This document shows, piece by piece, positions 1 to 7,722 of a stretch of 14,604 nucleotides of DNA; positions within the stretch are counted from its first letter, which is position 1; every line of letters starts with the position of its first letter. Where the stretch lies: contig CAMPGW010000071.1 in assembly GCA_946885735.1 (NCBI GenBank), forward strand, positions 1 through 14,604. The letters are read 5' to 3'. Under the pieces are notes generated by a model, which saw only the letters and a list, made by a program, of their open reading frames with translations, was not told the DNA's origin and made no database searches. The DNA is from an uncultured Gammaproteobacteria bacterium (GTDB taxonomy: Bacteria; Pseudomonadota; Gammaproteobacteria; Xanthomonadales; Xanthomonadaceae). Position numbers and translations under genes: made by a program.

Positions 1-36
1 GGCCATGGTGGGGTCCGATCGGTCTAGGTCGGGCAT
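1..36 (-). CDS. Possible 5' end of a gene leaving the left edge
   Basis: Reading the minus strand from an ATG at 36-34 gives twelve open codons with a second in-frame ATG at 6-4, and the frame runs off the window. It would be a gene downstream of rep in the same direction. No convincing ribosome binding site is visible before either ATG, and twelve codons are too few to recognise a family. It may equally be non-coding spacer. This is a low-confidence placeholder. Confidence 0.18.
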   Translation of the reverse strand, partial: MPDLDRSDPTMA

Positions 37-68
37 TGTCGCAAATCCGGGTGGACCGGCCGAGTGCC

Positions 69-2048
69 TTAGGCGTCGAAGAACGCCGCCAGGTCCTTGA
101 GCGCGGCGCGGCCGCGCTCCTTCTTCTGCGCCGACTCGAGCTCCGGGTCGGCGCCATCGCGCTGCAGGTCGCCGGCGGGTAGTTCGTCGAGGAAGCGGCT
201 CGGCAGCAGGTGCTGGGTCTCGCCCCAGCGCTTGCTCTCCGCGCCATGCGAGAGGTACAGGCGTTCCTTGGCGCGGGTGATGCCGACGTAGAACAGGCGG
301 CGCTCCTCCTCCAGCATGCCTTCCTCGATCGAATGCTCGTGCGGCAGGTTGCCGTCCTCGCAGCCGATGATGAAGACCACGCGGAATTCCAGGCCCTTGG
401 CCGCGTGCAGGCTCATCAGCCGCACTTCGTTGCCGGGCTCGCCACGGTCGGCGTGGGTGATCAGGGCCAGTTGCGCGGCCAGGTCGCCGGGGCCGCCGCC
501 CTTCGCGGCTTCGAACCACTGCGAGAGTTCGTCGAGGTTTTCGCGTCGGCGCTGGAAGCTCGCCTCGTCCTTGCACTGCGCGCGGATCGCCGCCAGCAGC
601 CCCGACTGTTCAACCAGTTGCCGCGTGAGTTCGGCGGGCGTGGCGCGCTCGGACAAATCGCGCAGGCGATGCACGATGCGGGTGAACTCGTCCAGGCCCG
701 CCGCCGCGCGCGGCGTGAGCTGCTTGAGCAGGCCGATGTCCTCGGCCGCGCGCGAGAGCGGCTTGTGCGCCTGCTGCGCCATCAGCGCCAGCTTGGCCAG
801 GGTGGTGCCGCCGACCTCGCGCTTGGGCGAGCCGATCGCGCGCAGGAAGGCCGCGTCGTCATCCGGGTTGGCCAGCACGCGCAGCCAGGCCAGCGCGTCC
901 TTCACCTCGCCGCGATCGAGGAAGGCGGTGCCGCCGGTGAGGTGGTAGGGCACGCGCAGCAACTGCAATGCTTTTTCCAGCGGCCGCGACTGGTGGTTGC
1001 CGCGGAACAGGATGGCGAACTCGCCCCAGGGGATTTCCTTGGCCTGCTTGAGGTAGTTGATTTCGGCGGCGACGCGCTCGGCTTCGTGCTCGGCATTGCG
1101 GCAGGCCCAGACGCGCACGGTCTCGCCGTCGCCGTGCTGGCTCCACAGCTGCTTGAGGTGCGCGTGCGGATTCCTGGCGATGAGGGTGTTGGCGCAGCGC
1201 AGGATGCGCGCGGTGCAGCGGTAGTTCTGCTCGAGCTTGACCACCTTCAGCTGCGGATAGTCCTTGCCGAGCAGCTCGAGGTTCTCCGGATTGGCGCCTC
1301 GCCAGGCATAGATGCTCTGGTCGTCGTCGCCCACGCAGGTCAGCGCGCCCTTCGGGCCGGCCAGGTGGCGCAGCAGGCGGTACTGCGCGCCGTTGGTGTC
1401 CTGGCACTCGTCCACCAGCAGGTAGCGGATGCGCTCGCGCCACGCCGGCGCCAGTTCCGCGTCCTCTTCCAGCAAGGCCAGCGGCATCCGGATCAGGTCG
1501 TCGAAGTCCACCGCATTGAAGGCCTGCAGCCGCGCCTGGTAGCGCGCGTACAGGTCGGCCGCCTCGCGCTCGCGCGCACTGCGCGCGGCCTCCATCGCCT
1601 GCTCCGGCGACAGGCCCTCGTTCTTGGCCTTCGACAGCAGCCCGCGCAGGGCTTCGATCGCGTCCTTCTTCAGGCCGGGCGGCAGCAGGTCCTTGATCAC
1701 GCCCATCTGGTCGTCGCTGTCGAAGATCGAGAAGCCGCGACGCAGCTTCGCGCGCTCGTGCTCGATCTGCAGGAAGCGCAGGCCGAGCGAATGGAAGGTC
1801 GAGATCATCAAGCCTTCCGCAGCGTCGCCCTTCACCCGCTTGGCCACGCGCTCGCGCATCTCGCGCGCGGCCTTGTTGGTGAAGGTGATGGCCGCGATGT
1901 GCTTCGCCTCGTGCTGGCGACGGGCGATCAGGTGGGCGATTTTCTCAGTAATGACACGCGTCTTGCCGCTGCCCGCGCCGGCCAGCACGAGCAGGGGGCC
2001 GTCGGTGTATTCGACGGCGAGGCGCTGGGGGGAATTGAGGCCGGACAT
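69..2048 (-). CDS. rep: ATP-dependent DNA helicase Rep (SF1A)
   Basis: This is a 659-residue 3'-5' DNA helicase of the Rep/UvrD/PcrA group. E. coli Rep, which helps replication forks pass protein-bound DNA, is of very similar length (about 670). Visible motifs in order: the Q motif region (Q8), Walker A AGAGSGKT at 23-30, motif Ia TFTNKAARE near 56, ISTFHSLGL near 83, Walker B DECQD at 213-217, motif III GDDDQSIYAWRGA, motif IV KLEQNYRC, motif V LMSLHAAKGLEF, and motif VI VGITRAK at 588-594 with the presumed arginine finger R592. The closeness to Rep in IAAITFTNKAAREM, GDDDQSIYAWRG and FRGNHQSRPLEK favours Rep over UvrD. Cys215 stands in the variable position of the DExQD box, where E. coli Rep has Tyr. 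The ATG at 2048 gives the family N terminus (MSGLNSPQRLAVE). The gene stands alone and divergent from the efflux operon. It is intact with a TAA stop. Confidence 0.97.
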   Translation of the reverse strand: MSGLNSPQRLAVEYTDGPLLVLAGAGSGKTRVITEKIAHLIARRQHEAKHIAAITFTNKAAREMRERVAKRVKGDAAEGLMISTFHSLGLRFLQIEHERAKLRRGFSIFDSDDQMGVIKDLLPPGLKKDAIEALRGLLSKAKNEGLSPEQAMEAARSAREREAADLYARYQARLQAFNAVDFDDLIRMPLALLEEDAELAPAWRERIRYLLVDECQDTNGAQYRLLRHLAGPKGALTCVGDDDQSIYAWRGANPENLELLGKDYPQLKVVKLEQNYRCTARILRCANTLIARNPHAHLKQLWSQHGDGETVRVWACRNAEHEAERVAAEINYLKQAKEIPWGEFAILFRGNHQSRPLEKALQLLRVPYHLTGGTAFLDRGEVKDALAWLRVLANPDDDAAFLRAIGSPKREVGGTTLAKLALMAQQAHKPLSRAAEDIGLLKQLTPRAAAGLDEFTRIVHRLRDLSERATPAELTRQLVEQSGLLAAIRAQCKDEASFQRRRENLDELSQWFEAAKGGGPGDLAAQLALITHADRGEPGNEVRLMSLHAAKGLEFRVVFIIGCEDGNLPHEHSIEEGMLEEERRLFYVGITRAKERLYLSHGAESKRWGETQHLLPSRFLDELPAGDLQRDGADPELESAQKKERGRAALKDLAAFFDA

Positions 2049-2052
2049 GCGG

Positions 2053-2108
2053 TGCGTAGTCTAACGGGCGCCCGCCAGCCGGTATCATGACGGGGACGAC
2101 ATTCGAGG
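2053..2108 (+). promoter_or_regulatory. Divergent promoter region between rep and the RND operon, with adaptor RBS
   Basis: A plus-strand TATCAT (2083-2088, five of six matches to TATAAT) would place transcription start near 2095 and leave a short leader. That leader carries a GAGG Shine-Dalgarno (2105-2108), eight bases before the ATG at 2117. The expected -35 position (about 2060-2065) is poor. On the minus strand TAGACT, the complement of 2058-2063, could serve rep with a very short leader. No operator-like palindrome beyond the 8-bp GGGCGCCC at 2066-2073 is apparent. Confidence 0.4.
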
Positions 2109-2116
2109 CATCCCGC

Positions 2117-3226
2117 ATGGCCCCTGCCCCCCACTGGCGGCTGTTGCTGCCGCTCGCCCTGCTATCGCTGGTTGCCTGCGGCGACAAGGCCGCCGAACCG
2201 GACGTGGCACCTGCTGCACCGCCCAGCCTGGCCGTCACCCTGGCGCCCGCCACGTCCGCGCCGATCCAGCGCACCGTCATCGCCTCGGGTCCGATCGCCG
2301 CCTGGGAGGAGATGCAGCTCGGTGTCGAACTCTCCGGCCTGCGCGTCACCGCCTTGCACGTGGACGTCGGCCAACAGGTGGCGAAGGGCCAACTGCTGCT
2401 CGAGCTCGACCACCGCACCCTCGACAGCGAACTGCGGCAGGCGAAGGCCGCGCACGACGAGGCCGCCGCCGGCGTCAAGCTCGCGCAGGTGAACCTGGGC
2501 CGCGGCGAGGGCCTGGCGAAATCGCAGCTGATCAGCGCCAGCGCGCTCGACGAGTTGCGCGCGGCACTCGTGCAGGCGCAGGCGCGCGAGGCGACCAGCC
2601 GGGCGCAACTCGATGGCGTGCGGTTGCGCCGCAGCTTCGCGGAGTTGCGCGCGCCCGATGCGGGCATCATCTCCACGCGGCTGGTGCAGCCGGGGCAGGT
2701 CGTGGCGGCCGGCGCGCAGTTGCTCGGGCTGATCCGACAGGGGCGCCTGGAGTGGCGCCCCGACCTGCCGGAGGCCGATCTCGCGCGCGTCCGCGTCGGC
2801 GCGCAGGCGCGCGTGCAGGGTCCGCAGGGCGTCGTGGACGGCACCGTGCGCGCGGTGTCGCCGGGCGTGGACGCCAGCACGCGCACCGGCACCGCCTACG
2901 TCGACCTGCCCGAGCCGGGCCCGCTGAAGGCCGGCACCTTCGCGCAGGGCCGCATCCTCACCGGCACCGCACCCGGCATCACCGTACCGGCCGCTTCGGT
3001 GGTGATGCGCGACGGCTATGCCTATGTGTTCACCGTCGACCGCAAGGGCATCGCCCACCGCCACCGCGTCAGCACCGGCGCCGGCACCGGGGATCGCGTC
3101 GAAATCCTGCGCGGGCTGGCCCCGGGCACGCCGGTGGTCGAGCGCGGCGCCGGCTTCCTCGGCGAAGGCGACCGCGTGAAGGTGGTCGCCGCACCCGCCG
3201 CGGCCAGGGCGGGCGCCACGCCGTGA
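2117..3226 (+). CDS. RND efflux periplasmic adaptor lipoprotein (HlyD/AcrA-like)
   Basis: This is a 369-residue membrane-fusion protein that would link an inner-membrane RND pump to an outer-membrane channel. From the chosen ATG the first 20 residues form a hydrophobic signal ending in a lipobox (LVAC, acylated Cys21), so the protein should be a lipid-anchored periplasmic lipoprotein. The fold follows the adaptor order: a first lipoyl half (HVDVGQQVAKGQLLLELD), an alpha hairpin of Ala/Gln-rich helices (roughly 80-165), a second lipoyl half (LRAPDAGIISTRLVQPGQVVAAG), a beta-barrel with RVGAQARV, and a C-terminal membrane-proximal domain (VTVPAASVV-type segment, then GLAPGTPVVERGAGFLGEGDRVKVV). 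I start at 2117 because GAGG lies eight bases upstream and the lipoprotein signal begins there. An in-frame ATG at 2087 falls inside the likely -10 box and lacks a ribosome site. The stop overlaps the pump start by four bases. Substrate is unknown. Confidence 0.92.
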   Translation: MAPAPHWRLLLPLALLSLVACGDKAAEPDVAPAAPPSLAVTLAPATSAPIQRTVIASGPIAAWEEMQLGVELSGLRVTALHVDVGQQVAKGQLLLELDHRTLDSELRQAKAAHDEAAAGVKLAQVNLGRGEGLAKSQLISASALDELRAALVQAQAREATSRAQLDGVRLRRSFAELRAPDAGIISTRLVQPGQVVAAGAQLLGLIRQGRLEWRPDLPEADLARVRVGAQARVQGPQGVVDGTVRAVSPGVDASTRTGTAYVDLPEPGPLKAGTFAQGRILTGTAPGITVPAASVVMRDGYAYVFTVDRKGIAHRHRVSTGAGTGDRVEILRGLAPGTPVVERGAGFLGEGDRVKVVAAPAAARAGATP

Positions 3227-6200
3227 ATTTCTCCGCCTGGGCGATCCGCCGGCCGCTGCCGGCGCTGATGCTGTTCTTCGTGCTCTGCGTCGCGGGCCTG
3301 TGGGGCTTCCACGCGTTGCCGATCGCGCGCTTCCCCGACATCGCCTTCCCGATGGTCACCGTGCAGGTGGACCTGCCCGGCGCCTCGCCCAGCCAGCTCG
3401 AGACCGAGGTCACGCGCAAGATCGAGGACTCGGTGGCGACCATCGAGGGCGTCAAGCGCGTGATGTCCACCGTCACCGAGGGCAGCAGCAACACCGCCAT
3501 CGAGTTCGTGCTCGAGACCGACCTGGGCACCGCGCTGGACGACGTCAACGACGCGGTCAAGCGCGTGCGGGCGGATCTGCCGCAGGACATCCAGGAACCG
3601 ATCGTCGCCAAGATCAATATCGGCGGCTCGCTGATGACCTACGCGGTGGCCTCGGACACGCGCCGCACCGACGAGCTGAGCTGGCTGGTGGACCGCGAGA
3701 TCAGCAAGGCGCTGTACGGCGTGCCTGGCGTGGCGTTGGTGACGCGCGCGGGCGGCATCGATCGCGAGATTCGCGTCGACCTCGACCCGCAAAAGCTCCA
3801 GGCCTGGGGCGTGACCGCAGGGCAGGTGTCGCAGCAGCTGGCGCGCATCCAGGCCGAGCGCCCCGGTGGCAAGGCCGAGCTCGGCGGCAGCCGGCAGGTC
3901 ATCCGCACCGTCGGCACGCTGGAGGACGTGCAGCAACTGCGCGACTTCAGCATCAGCCTGCCGGACGGGCGCGCGCTCAAGCTGTCCTCGCTGGCGACGA
4001 TCCGCGATGCCTCCGCCGACCCGACGCAGGTGGCCTTGTTCGACGGCAAGCCGGTGGTGGCCTTCTCGCTCTCGCGCACGCGCGGCTCCAGCGAGATCGA
4101 AGTTGCCGAGGGCGTGCGCGCCGCACTCGAGCGCCTGAAGGCCGAGCACCCGGACCTGCGCTTCGAGTTGGTCAATTCCATGGTCGAGGAGGCCGAGCGC
4201 AGCTACGAGTCCTCGATGACCATGCTGTGGGAAGGCGCACTGCTGGCGCTGCTGGTGGTCTGGCTGTTCCTGCGCGACTGGCGCGCGACCTGGATCTCGG
4301 CCGTGGCCTTGCCGTTGTCCATCATCCCGACCTTCGCGGTGATGTGGGCCTTTGGTTTCACGCTGAACCTGATCACGCTGCTGGCGCTGTCGGTGGTAGT
4401 CGGCATCCTGGTCGACGACGCCATTGTCGAGATCGAGAACATCGTGCGCCACCTGCGCATGGGCAAGACGCCGCTCGAAGCCGCGCGCGAAGCCGCCGAC
4501 GAGATCGGCACGGCGGTGATCGCCACCTCGCTGACCCTTGCCGCGGTGTTCGTGCCGGTCGCCTTCATGCCCGGCATCCCCGGCAAGTTCTTCCGCGAGT
4601 TCGGCTGGACGGCGGCCACCGCGGTGGTGTTCTCGCTGCTGGTGGCGCGCCTGCTGACGCCGATGATGGCGGCCTACCAGCTCAAGGCGCATCCGGTCGC
4701 CACGGGCGATACGAAGCTGATGGTGTGGTATTTGAAATGGGTGGACCGCGCGTTGCGCCGTCGGTGGTGGACGCTGGGCATCGCCACCGTCTTCTTCCTG
4801 TTGTCCATGCTGATCCCGAAATACATTCCCACAACCTTCATCCCGACCGCGGACCAGAGTCGAAGCAATTTATCGCTCGAGCTTCCGCCCGGAACGCTTC
4901 TTGGGGACACGGTCACTGTGGCTGAGTTGGCTCGATCCCGGCTGAGTGGCATCCCCGAGCTTCGGCACGTCTATACGACCGTTGGCGGCACGATCGACCT
5001 GGGCGACCCCAGCAAGACCGGCGTCGGCGAGGTGCGAAAGGCGCTGCTGGTGCTCGATTGGGGGCCGGCAGAAGACCGCGATCGCGACCAGAAGACGCTG
5101 GAACGCGAGGCGCGCTCACGCCTCAGCGAACTGCCGGGCGCACGCGTCAGCTACCTGAGTACGGAGCCGGGCGAGCTCATGCAACTCGTGGTCGCCAGCG
5201 ACGATGCGCAGCGGCTGAACGAGGCCGCATTGGCGATCGAGCGCGACCTGCGCACCCTCGCGGGACTCGGCAGCATCTCCTCCTCGGCGTCGCTGCTCCG
5301 GCCCGAGTTGCTGATCACGCCTCGCCCCGAGCGCGCCGCCGACCTGGGTGTTGCCACCGCCGACATAGCCGAAGCCGCGCGCATCGCGACCTCCGGCGAC
5401 TACCGGCAACGCCTGGCCAAGCTCAACCTGCCCGAGCGGCAGGTGCCGATCCGCGTCGGTTTTCCAGAGTCTGCCCTCGACGATCCGGCACTGATCGGCA
5501 GCTTGCGCGTGCCGGGCAAGAACGGACCCGTTCCGCTCGCTGCGGTCGCCGATATCACCCAGGGCAGCGGCCCGTCGGTCATTGCCCGCTACCAGCGCCA
5601 GCGCAACGTCACCTTCACCGCCGAACTCAACGGCCGGCCGCTGGGCGAGGTGATGGCCGAGGTACAACAGCTGCCGAGCGTACAGAACCTGCCGCCGGGC
5701 GTGAGCTTCCTCAACACCGGCGACGCCGAGGTGTACGTGGAGCTCTTCATCGGCTTCGCCATCGCCATGGTCGCGGGCTTGCTCTGCATCTACATGGTCC
5801 TTTTGCTGCTTTTCAACCACGCCCTGATGCCGCTGACGATCCTGACTGCCGTGCCTCTGTGCGCAGGCGGTGCCTTTGGCGCGCTCCTCATCACCGGGAC
5901 GGAGTTATCGCTGCCGGCCCTGATCGGCCTGCTGATGCTGATCGGCATCGCCAGCAAGAACTCCATCCTCCTTGTCGACTACGCCGTGATGGCCGAGGAC
6001 GAACACGGCCTGTCGCAGCACGACGCGCTGGTGGACGCCTGCCGCAAGCGCGCCCAGCCGGTGATCATGACCACGCTGGCGATGGCTGCCGGCATGATGC
6101 CGATCGCGCTCGGTTTTTCGGGCGATTCGAGCTTCCGCGCGCCGATGGCGATCGCGGTGATCGGGGGCCTGATCACCTCGACGCTGCTGTCGTTGATCGT

Positions 6201-6294
6201 GATCCCGGCCGCGTTCACCGTGCTCGATGACCTGGGCGGGTGGATGGCGCGAAAGCTAGGCCGGCAGGCCCACGGCCCCGCAACCGTGGCTTGA
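3223..6294 (+). CDS. RND multidrug efflux transporter, HAE-1/AcrB-like
   Basis: This 1023-residue proton-driven inner-membrane pump has the usual length of AcrB relatives. It begins at a GTG whose bases overlap the adaptor stop (GTGA), giving NFSAWAIRRPLPALML, the standard RND first helix. The frame is open far upstream, but that part is adaptor sequence in another frame. Visible features are TM1, then a periplasmic porter domain (VQVDLPGASPSQLETEVTRKIED), TM2-TM6 with the TM4 motif GILVDDAIVEIEN, a second porter domain, and TM7-TM12. The proton-relay residues are all present: D398 and D399 in TM4, K912 in ASKNSILLVDYA, and R943 before QPVIMTT. The K912 to R943 gap of 31 equals that of AcrB K940 to R971. 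The family exports amphiphilic toxicants or lipids; the substrate cannot be read here. No outer-membrane factor gene is nearby. GC falls in the second half (58% at 4861-4920 against 73% at 3361-3420). Confidence 0.95.
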   Translation: MNFSAWAIRRPLPALMLFFVLCVAGLWGFHALPIARFPDIAFPMVTVQVDLPGASPSQLETEVTRKIEDSVATIEGVKRVMSTVTEGSSNTAIEFVLETDLGTALDDVNDAVKRVRADLPQDIQEPIVAKINIGGSLMTYAVASDTRRTDELSWLVDREISKALYGVPGVALVTRAGGIDREIRVDLDPQKLQAWGVTAGQVSQQLARIQAERPGGKAELGGSRQVIRTVGTLEDVQQLRDFSISLPDGRALKLSSLATIRDASADPTQVALFDGKPVVAFSLSRTRGSSEIEVAEGVRAALERLKAEHPDLRFELVNSMVEEAERSYESSMTMLWEGALLALLVVWLFLRDWRATWISAVALPLSIIPTFAVMWAFGFTLNLITLLALSVVVGILVDDAIVEIENIVRHLRMGKTPLEAAREAADEIGTAVIATSLTLAAVFVPVAFMPGIPGKFFREFGWTAATAVVFSLLVARLLTPMMAAYQLKAHPVATGDTKLMVWYLKWVDRALRRRWWTLGIATVFFLLSMLIPKYIPTTFIPTADQSRSNLSLELPPGTLLGDTVTVAELARSRLSGIPELRHVYTTVGGTIDLGDPSKTGVGEVRKALLVLDWGPAEDRDRDQKTLEREARSRLSELPGARVSYLSTEPGELMQLVVASDDAQRLNEAALAIERDLRTLAGLGSISSSASLLRPELLITPRPERAADLGVATADIAEAARIATSGDYRQRLAKLNLPERQVPIRVGFPESALDDPALIGSLRVPGKNGPVPLAAVADITQGSGPSVIARYQRQRNVTFTAELNGRPLGEVMAEVQQLPSVQNLPPGVSFLNTGDAEVYVELFIGFAIAMVAGLLCIYMVLLLLFNHALMPLTILTAVPLCAGGAFGALLITGTELSLPALIGLLMLIGIASKNSILLVDYAVMAEDEHGLSQHDALVDACRKRAQPVIMTTLAMAAGMMPIALGFSGDSSFRAPMAIAVIGGLITSTLLSLIVIPAAFTVLDDLGGWMARKLGRQAHGPATVA

Positions 6295-6334
6295 CCAGCC
6301 ACACGCGATACCGCCAGGGTGCGCCTCGCGATCG

Positions 6335-6360
6335 GCTGGATCTTTCAAAACTGATCCAGC
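6335..6360. repeat. Perfect 8-bp inverted repeat over the stop codon of the secreted-protein gene
   Basis: GCTGGATC (6335-6342) and GATCCAGC (6353-6360) are exact inverted copies around a 10-base loop, which contains the stop codon of the minus-strand gene (6345-6347). It lies about 40 bases past the pump stop, between two convergent genes, where a bidirectional terminator would be expected. No T-run follows the stem on either strand, so an intrinsic terminator is only one possibility. Confidence 0.45.
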
Positions 6361-7646
6361 GGGACTTGGTACCGGACCAGGTCTCCCGGCGTATGGCCAC
6401 TGCCACTCTCGCAGATGATGGCGTAAGCAATCTCTTGATCCGAGAGGTCGCCGCTGCGCTCAACCTGCAGGAAATAGCGAGCGTTGGAGCCCCTTCCGCG
6501 GGCGAGCTTGTCGCCGGACTGCAGGTCCCGGAATCCCACCACGCCGTCGCCGCCGGCGATCACGTTGCCCTCCTCGTCCAACAGGCGCATTTCCACCCCG
6601 TCGTAGTATCCGAAGGGCTCGAAGAGTGCGGAATTCATCAAGATACAGCCAACGATGTCCGGATGGCGGAAGTAGTAGGCATGTGTGTTCTGGAAGCTGC
6701 CTGCGGGAAGGACGAACTTTCGCGCCGGCTGGCCAGGCAATGCCAAATCGGCACTGTCGTATGTGCGGCGCGAAGCCAGCTGGTCCGCAAGACCTTCCCA
6801 GTCACCCTTCAAGTAGGTGCTTCCGCCTTCAGACTTGGCCATGCGTAAATCCGCGTTGAAGCTCGTGTTGTCCTGAACCGTGCAGAATGCCAACAAGCCC
6901 GTGTCCCCGGCATCGTAGGGCTTGTCGGGTCGAACGAGGATGGAGGCGTTCTCGTAGTCGCCGGCAGGCGCACCCGCGCCGGCGAACACGTCGAGGATTC
7001 GCTCCAGGCGTCCGGGCACTAAGTCGACAAAGACCTGGTTCCCCAAAGGTGCATCCCCGGCGGCACGAAGGGACAAGTGCACGGTCGTGCCCTTGGTGCT
7101 GTCGGCGGTGGACGGCAACATTCCGAGGAAGCAATTGGTCTGCAGAGCGGGGCCGGCTACGGAAGCCGCCCTTCGCTGCAGCCCTGTCACCGAGGCGAAG
7201 GCCGTGGTGAACGTCTGCAGAGGATAGGCTTCAACCCCGAAGCCCGCGCCGGCCATATTGGATACGCGCGAAAAGCCCGACACCCTGGGGTTGTAGCCGA
7301 CGGGCTGATTGGCCCATTGCACGGCGACGGTCAGCATCCCGAACTGCGAGCCGGCAGCGAGCCCCGGGCAAAGCGCTCGCAACGAAGGCACCGAGGCGCT
7401 GGCCGAGGTTGCGCTGAAGCTCGGGCAAGGCACGGGTGCGCCGCCTGCCGACGGGTAAAACGTCGGCACGATCGTCGCGCGCTGCCCAGCCAGCGACTTG
7501 AACCAGAACGACTGGGTAAAGGATGTGGAGTCCACGACGACCGGGAACACCAGGAGCGTGTGGAAGCCGTCCGTGCTCTGCGCGCTTGTAAGGGGGCAGG
7601 CCAACGCGAGCAGCACGGCTGCGAAAAACTTCGCTGGATATCGCAT
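6345..7646 (-). CDS. Secreted protein of unknown function
   Basis: This 433-residue protein belongs to no family I recognise. It starts with a clear Sec signal peptide (RYPAKFF, then a hydrophobic run, CPLTSA, predicted cleavage after A22). The rest has no membrane segment and looks beta-rich, with many alternating hydrophobic and Ser/Thr/Gly residues. Six cysteines remain after cleavage, which suits periplasmic or extracellular disulfides. The opening segment (FHTLLVFPVVVDSTSFTQSFWFKSL) and a later one (TVHLSLRAAGDAPLGNQVFVDL) could be two related sandwich domains, but this is inference. AGGA lies about seven bases before the ATG, supporting the start. The gene is convergent with the pump and sits 76 bases downstream of yadH on the same strand, so it could be read through or have its own weak promoter. 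GC is low for the window (50% at 6601-6660, 60% at 7021-7080), which suggests recent acquisition or relaxed selection. It is intact. Confidence 0.8.
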   Translation of the reverse strand: MRYPAKFFAAVLLALACPLTSAQSTDGFHTLLVFPVVVDSTSFTQSFWFKSLAGQRATIVPTFYPSAGGAPVPCPSFSATSASASVPSLRALCPGLAAGSQFGMLTVAVQWANQPVGYNPRVSGFSRVSNMAGAGFGVEAYPLQTFTTAFASVTGLQRRAASVAGPALQTNCFLGMLPSTADSTKGTTVHLSLRAAGDAPLGNQVFVDLVPGRLERILDVFAGAGAPAGDYENASILVRPDKPYDAGDTGLLAFCTVQDNTSFNADLRMAKSEGGSTYLKGDWEGLADQLASRRTYDSADLALPGQPARKFVLPAGSFQNTHAYYFRHPDIVGCILMNSALFEPFGYYDGVEMRLLDEEGNVIAGGDGVVGFRDLQSGDKLARGRGSNARYFLQVERSGDLSDQEIAYAIICESGSGHTPGDLVRYQVPLDQF

Positions 7647-7722
7647 GCTGCTTTCCTACCTTCCAGGTGCCAGTGATCCTAACCAGATACCCGGCGTCGG
7701 AACGGTGCGCAATCGCCTGATT

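Noticed and set aside
210..2090. Long open frame of 626 codons on the plus strand opposite rep
   Set aside because: It is antisense to a complete Rep helicase, and its translation is low-complexity Arg/Ala/Val/Gln without motifs.
2752..3222. Upstream extension of the RND pump frame
   Set aside because: This stretch encodes the adaptor in another frame and translates to Arg/Gly-rich sequence. The pump begins at the GTG at 3223 with the normal first helix.
3022..4692. Long open frame of 556 codons on the minus strand opposite the pump
   Set aside because: It is a shadow of the RND gene, His/Arg/Asp-rich with no recognisable domain.
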